From: JAUVXJ01 sp964577995
GTDB taxonomy: Bacteria > Chloroflexota > Anaerolineae > UBA7937 > B3-Chlor
NCBI GenBank assembly: GCA_964577995.1
Contig: CAZOBP010000141.1
Location: 1 to 7,641, forward strand
Direction: 5' to 3'
DNA length: 7,641 bases
The position numbers and the translations under genes are program-made. This document shows positions 5,792 through 7,641 of the stretch, one piece after another. Position 1 is the stretch's first letter. The number at the start of each line of letters is the position of its first letter. The notes below the pieces were generated by a model that searched no databases, was not told the origin of the DNA, and was given only the letters and a program-made list of their open reading frames with translations.

Positions 5792-5827
5792 CCCCCTCGA
5801 TATCTGCATCGAAAAGGAAGTGCCAAC

Positions 5828-6096
5828 ATGGACCCCATAGCCTTCAGACTGCCACTCCTGGGCATACCCATCTACTGGTATGGAATCATCGTCGTCGCGT
5901 GCATCCTCATCGGCTCCTACGTTGCCACCTTGGAGGCCAGGAGGAAAGGAGAGGATCCGGAGGACATCTGGAACGCCCTGATCCCGGTGGTCATCTCCGA
6001 ATTGATCGGGGCCAGGCTGTATCACGTCATCTCCAGCCCGCAGACCCTCGTGTGAGCGTTCGACTGCTACCGCCACCACCCTGGGCAGCATGGGCA
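5828..6096 (+). pseudogene. lgt: truncated lgt copy (prolipoprotein diacylglyceryl transferase fragment)
   Basis: From ATG 5828, behind AAGGAAG, 75 codons match the N-terminus of the intact Lgt at 7025 (shared MDPIAFRLPLLGIPIYWYGI and GARLYHVISSP). Codon 76 is TGA (6053-6055) where the intact copy has CGA, and weaker similarity continues for about 13 codons (DCYRHHP against DYYLQHP) before it ends next to the toxin gene. The fragment keeps the first membrane segment but lacks all of the signature loop and catalytic region, so it cannot be an active transferase. Several substitutions are non-synonymous (for example FGLIG to SELIG), consistent with relaxed selection. Confidence 0.88.
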
Positions 6097-6106
6097 GGCC
6101 GGGCGA

Positions 6107-6532
6107 TCACTCCACCAGATGAACCCATGTCAGAGATGATTGGACTGCGCGAGCAAGCTCCCCATCGGCAGTCCAGAACTCACCCTCCAGTAGTTCAGCC
6201 AGGGCGAGATAGTGAGCATCGTAGGCAGCAGGGAGAGAGAACCTGTTGGCCAGCTCCAAAGCACGCCAGTGCAAATCAGGCCCTCCATGGAGTTCGAGTG
6301 GAAGAGCCAGCGCGGCCTTGAAGGCCAATTCCACTGCGGATGTGCTTATGTAGCCAAGCTTCTGATACCGGTACAGCGCATTGGCCACTTCGTAGTAGAG
6401 CAATGTGGGCGCAGCGAGTTGCCGTCCCTCAGAGTCCCATTGCTCCCACCGGGCCAGATTCGCCTGGTCGGCTGGACTCGCGACCAGGCGAATGACCAGG
6501 CTGGCATCAACGCATAGCCAGGAGCTGTCCAT
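6107..6532 (-). CDS. vapC: VapC-type PIN-domain toxin ribonuclease
   Basis: Predicted Mg-dependent endoribonuclease of a type II toxin-antitoxin pair. From ATG 6532 the protein is 141 aa, normal for VapC, with the PIN acidic residues in order: D9 in CVDASLVIRL, E48 in LLYYEVANALYR, D105 in AAYDAHYLALAE, and D123 in WTADGELARA. All four are intact, so the toxin should be active. I prefer ATG 6532 because the PIN beta1 strand begins almost immediately after it; an in-frame start at 6589 would add 19 residues without family resemblance. Its first 26 nt overlap the antitoxin gene, giving translational coupling. It ends 10 bp from where recognisable lgt homology in the left repeat stops. The RNA target cannot be read from sequence. 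Confidence 0.9.
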   Translation of the reverse strand: MDSSWLCVDASLVIRLVASPADQANLARWEQWDSEGRQLAAPTLLYYEVANALYRYQKLGYISTSAVELAFKAALALPLELHGGPDLHWRALELANRFSLPAAYDAHYLALAELLEGEFWTADGELARAVQSSLTWVHLVE

Positions 6533-6809
6533 CGCGACCCCCCCGAGCTTCCTCAAGTATCTCCTCTGGTCGTGGCAGAGTGCGCCCACCTAGATCAGCT
6601 TGAATCTGAACGCCTGCTGCCCGTACCAGTTCCTTCCATTCAGCCCGCTGCTGTCCCTTCAGTAGGCGCTCGTATTCCTCCACGGACAGAACCACCACAT
6701 GCGACTTGCCCGCGCGTTCCACGACAATGGCCTCGTTACTCTCCACCGCCTCTCGCATCAACTCGCCGAAGCGGATGCGCGCCTCAGTAGCACTCACCAC
6801 ACGTCCCAT
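6507..6809 (-). CDS. Phd/YefM-family antitoxin
   Basis: A 100-aa antitoxin that should bind and neutralise the PIN toxin and, with it, repress the shared promoter. The N-terminal Phd/YefM DNA-binding fold is recognisable: SATEARIRFGELMREAV (6-22), the strand AIVVERAGKSHVVVLS (27-42), and VEEYERLL (43-50). The C-terminal half (about 55-100, with ADLGGRTLPRPEEILEEAR) is charged and probably disordered until it wraps the toxin. The ATG at 6809 lies directly behind GGGAGGAG (6820-6813). It is first in the operon and overlaps the toxin by 26 nt. Phd-type antitoxins paired with VapC toxins are a known hybrid arrangement. Promoter and palindrome lie immediately upstream. Confidence 0.9.
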   Translation of the reverse strand: MGRVVSATEARIRFGELMREAVESNEAIVVERAGKSHVVVLSVEEYERLLKGQQRAEWKELVRAAGVQIQADLGGRTLPRPEEILEEARGGRDGQLLAMR

Positions 6810-6835
6810 GGTCTCCTCCCATTAATCAATCAAGC

Positions 6836-6847
6836 GATTAGCTAATC
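6836..6847. promoter_or_regulatory. palindromic operator of the toxin-antitoxin module
   Basis: GATTAGCTAATC is a perfect 12-bp palindrome. An extra half-site TTAATC lies at 6822-6827, between the palindrome and the antitoxin SD. The palindrome covers the predicted transcription start (near 6843), a position where a bound antitoxin or complex would block transcription. The extra half-site could support cooperative binding by antitoxin-toxin complexes. Confidence 0.6.
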
Positions 6848-6849
6848 TC

Positions 6850-6878
6850 ATTCTACACGATCCTGACGTGAAACTCAA
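6850..6878 (-). promoter_or_regulatory. promoter of the toxin-antitoxin operon
   Basis: On the minus strand, -35 TTGAGT (6878-6873), a 17-bp spacer and -10 TAGAAT (6855-6850). The predicted start falls near 6843, about 34 nt before the antitoxin ATG. Confidence 0.65.
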
Positions 6879-6958
6879 GGCCATCGAGATCACAAGAAAC
6901 TTGGTGTATTCAGTCTCACTCCCAACGTAGGTAGTCCAAGCTCCCCACATCCATTTGC

Positions 6959-6988
6959 TTGCAGCCCCCGGCGCAAAGGGACTATAAT
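6959..6988 (+). promoter_or_regulatory. promoter of the intact lgt
   Basis: TTGCAG (6959-6964), an 18-bp spacer and TATAAT (6983-6988), the same as in the left repeat copy. Transcription would start near 6994, giving a leader of about 30 nt. It is divergent from the toxin-antitoxin promoter some 80 bp away. Confidence 0.68.
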
Positions 6989-6993
6989 CCCCC

Positions 6994-7009
6994 TCGATAT
7001 CTGCATCGA
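6994..7009 (+). promoter_or_regulatory. conserved hairpin at the 5' end of the lgt leader
   Basis: TCGAT-ATCTGC-ATCGA, a 5-bp stem with a 6-nt loop, begins about at the predicted transcription start and ends directly before the AAAGGAAG ribosome site. The same hairpin is at 5797-5812 in the left copy. It may protect the transcript 5' end or tune initiation; it is too short for a riboswitch. Confidence 0.4.
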
Positions 7010-7024
7010 AAAGGAAGTGCCAAC

Positions 7025-7641
7025 ATGGACCCCATCGCTTTCAGACTGCCGCTTCTGGGCATACCCATCTACTGGTATGGAATCATCGTCGTCGCCTGCA
7101 TCCTCATCGGCTCCTACATAGCCACCTTCGAGGCCAAGAGGAGGGGCGAGGACCCGGAGCACATCTGGAACGGCCTGATTCTGGTAGTCATCTTCGGTTT
7201 GATCGGGGCCAGGCTATATCACGTCATCTCCAGTCCTGCGGGCCTCGTGCGAGGCTATGACTACTACCTTCAGCACCCCGTGGAGATCCTCATGATCTGG
7301 CAAGGCGGCCTGGGCATCTTTGGCGCCGTAGCCGGAGGTGTTCTCGCCGTGTTCGTCTACGCCCGGTGGCAGAAGCTGGATTTCCTGACCTGGGTGGACA
7401 TCGCAGCGCCGGCTCTCGCCCTCGGCCAGGCCATCGGGCGCTGGGGTAACTTCTTCAACCAGGAACTGTACGGCTATCCTACCACCGTACCGTGGGGCAT
7501 ACCTATCGACCTCCCCTATCGACTGCCCCGCTTCGCCAACCTTCCGGAGACTACGCGTTTTCACCCCACCTTCCTCTACGAATCCATCTGGAACTTCCTG
7601 GTCTTCCTCACCCTGATGTACGTGGCCCGTCGCTTCCAGGC
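7025..7641 (+). CDS. lgt: prolipoprotein diacylglyceryl transferase, 3' end beyond the window
   Basis: Lgt is a polytopic membrane enzyme that transfers diacylglyceryl from phosphatidylglycerol to the lipobox cysteine of prelipoproteins. ATG 7025, behind AAGGAAG, opens a frame that runs uninterrupted to the window edge (205 codons of an expected 260-300). The N-terminal membrane segment (IPIYWYGIIVVACILIGSY, about 13-31) includes the conserved YWYG. GLIGARLYHV (58-67) and WQGGLGIFGAVAGG (about 92-105) follow, then the Lgt signature GRWGNFFNQELYG (138-150) carrying the conserved Arg, Asn and Glu, and HPTFLYES (180-187). The remaining C-terminal helices are off the window. It is a core envelope gene and marks the edge of the accessory patch; it has its own promoter, duplicated upstream with a dead gene fragment. 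Confidence 0.95.
   Translation, partial: MDPIAFRLPLLGIPIYWYGIIVVACILIGSYIATFEAKRRGEDPEHIWNGLILVVIFGLIGARLYHVISSPAGLVRGYDYYLQHPVEILMIWQGGLGIFGAVAGGVLAVFVYARWQKLDFLTWVDIAAPALALGQAIGRWGNFFNQELYGYPTTVPWGIPIDLPYRLPRFANLPETTRFHPTFLYESIWNFLVFLTLMYVARRFQ

Larger units (their letters stand above)
5495..5827. other. divergent intergenic region between the defence-type operon and the lgt fragment
   Basis: This 333-bp stretch holds no convincing gene. It contains the SD of the minus-strand operon (5507-5500), a hairpin in that operon's leader (5572-5592), its promoter (5639-5667), and the plus-strand promoter and leader of the lgt fragment (5762-5827). An open plus-strand frame from 5537 that runs into the lgt fragment is fortuitous: its upstream part has no domain-like composition and the true lgt start is at 5828. 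Confidence 0.7.
5762..6096 (+). repeat. direct repeat, left copy: lgt promoter and 5' coding region
   Basis: Homologous to 6959-7293 at a constant offset of 1197 bp without indels across the coding part. Positions 5785-5838 are identical to 6982-7035. By hand count the following coding part to 6052 has 28 differences in 214 bp (about 87% identity). Similarity then decays and is not recognisable past about 6096. The two copies flank the toxin-antitoxin module. Confidence 0.9.
6959..7293 (+). repeat. direct repeat, right copy: lgt promoter and 5' coding region
   Basis: Partner of the repeat at 5762-6096. This copy is continuous with an intact reading frame and so represents the functional locus. 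The stretch 6982-7035, from the -10 element to the fourth codon of lgt, is identical in both copies. Confidence 0.9.

Noticed and set aside
5537..5827. Plus-strand frame in phase with the lgt fragment, suggesting a longer protein
   Set aside because: The part before 5828 covers the promoter and leader of lgt and part of the minus-strand promoter; the corresponding leader before the intact copy is non-coding, so this is chance openness.
5514..6937. Shared 10-mer TAGGTAGTCC at 5514-5523 and 6928-6937 as possible attachment sites
   Set aside because: Ten bases can recur by chance at this length, neither copy sits at the edge of the lgt repeat, and no integrase or transposase is present in the window.
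6890..7564. Minus-strand open frames under the intact lgt
   Set aside because: They are antisense to a frame with the full Lgt signature and lack ribosome sites; a similar shadow appears under the left lgt copy simply because the DNA is repeated.

Overview
The window looks like chromosome of a free-living, GC-rich, non-proteobacterial bacterium. The coding style (frequent GTG and TTG starts behind strong Shine-Dalgarno sites), the M23 peptidase plus bactofilin pair and the Lgt sequence would fit a Chloroflexota-type genome, but that placement is an impression from protein style and was not tested. Consensus-like sigma70 promoters are readable in front of most transcription units.

Layout. (1) 30-1735, plus strand: a strong promoter, a membrane-anchored M23 (LytM-type) peptidase, a bactofilin and a clean intrinsic terminator, forming a cell-envelope/cytoskeleton operon. 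(2) 1748-2511, minus strand: a Crp/Fnr-family regulator with its own promoter. A 16-bp Crp-architecture palindrome lies over the -35 element and suggests autoregulation. (3) 2625-3176, minus strand: a phosphinothricin-acetyltransferase-like GNAT enzyme. (4) 3348-5667, minus strand: a promoter and three co-oriented genes that look like an accessory, defence-type operon. They are a small basic winged-helix-like protein whose frame is broken by one in-frame TAG, a HEPN-like protein with an RN-x5-H motif and a C-terminal winged-helix-like region (ATGA overlap with the first gene), and a protein that threads onto the class III nucleotidyl cyclase fold with both metal-binding aspartates. (5) 5762-7641: a direct duplication of the promoter and 5' part of lgt. 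The left copy is a dead fragment (nonsense codon, then loss of homology), the right copy is the working lgt, which runs off the window, and between them on the minus strand sits a Phd/YefM-VapC (PIN) toxin-antitoxin module with its own promoter and palindromic operator.

Reading it together: regions 1-3 are ordinary housekeeping or regulatory genes. From about 3.3 kb to 7.0 kb the window is an accessory patch of defence-like genes and a toxin-antitoxin module, bordered by a core gene (lgt) whose 5' end has been duplicated. The most interesting candidates are the three-gene winged-helix/HEPN/cyclase-like operon, with its apparent amber interruption, and the lgt partial duplication enclosing the toxin-antitoxin cassette. 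All functional statements come from reading motifs; no database search was made.
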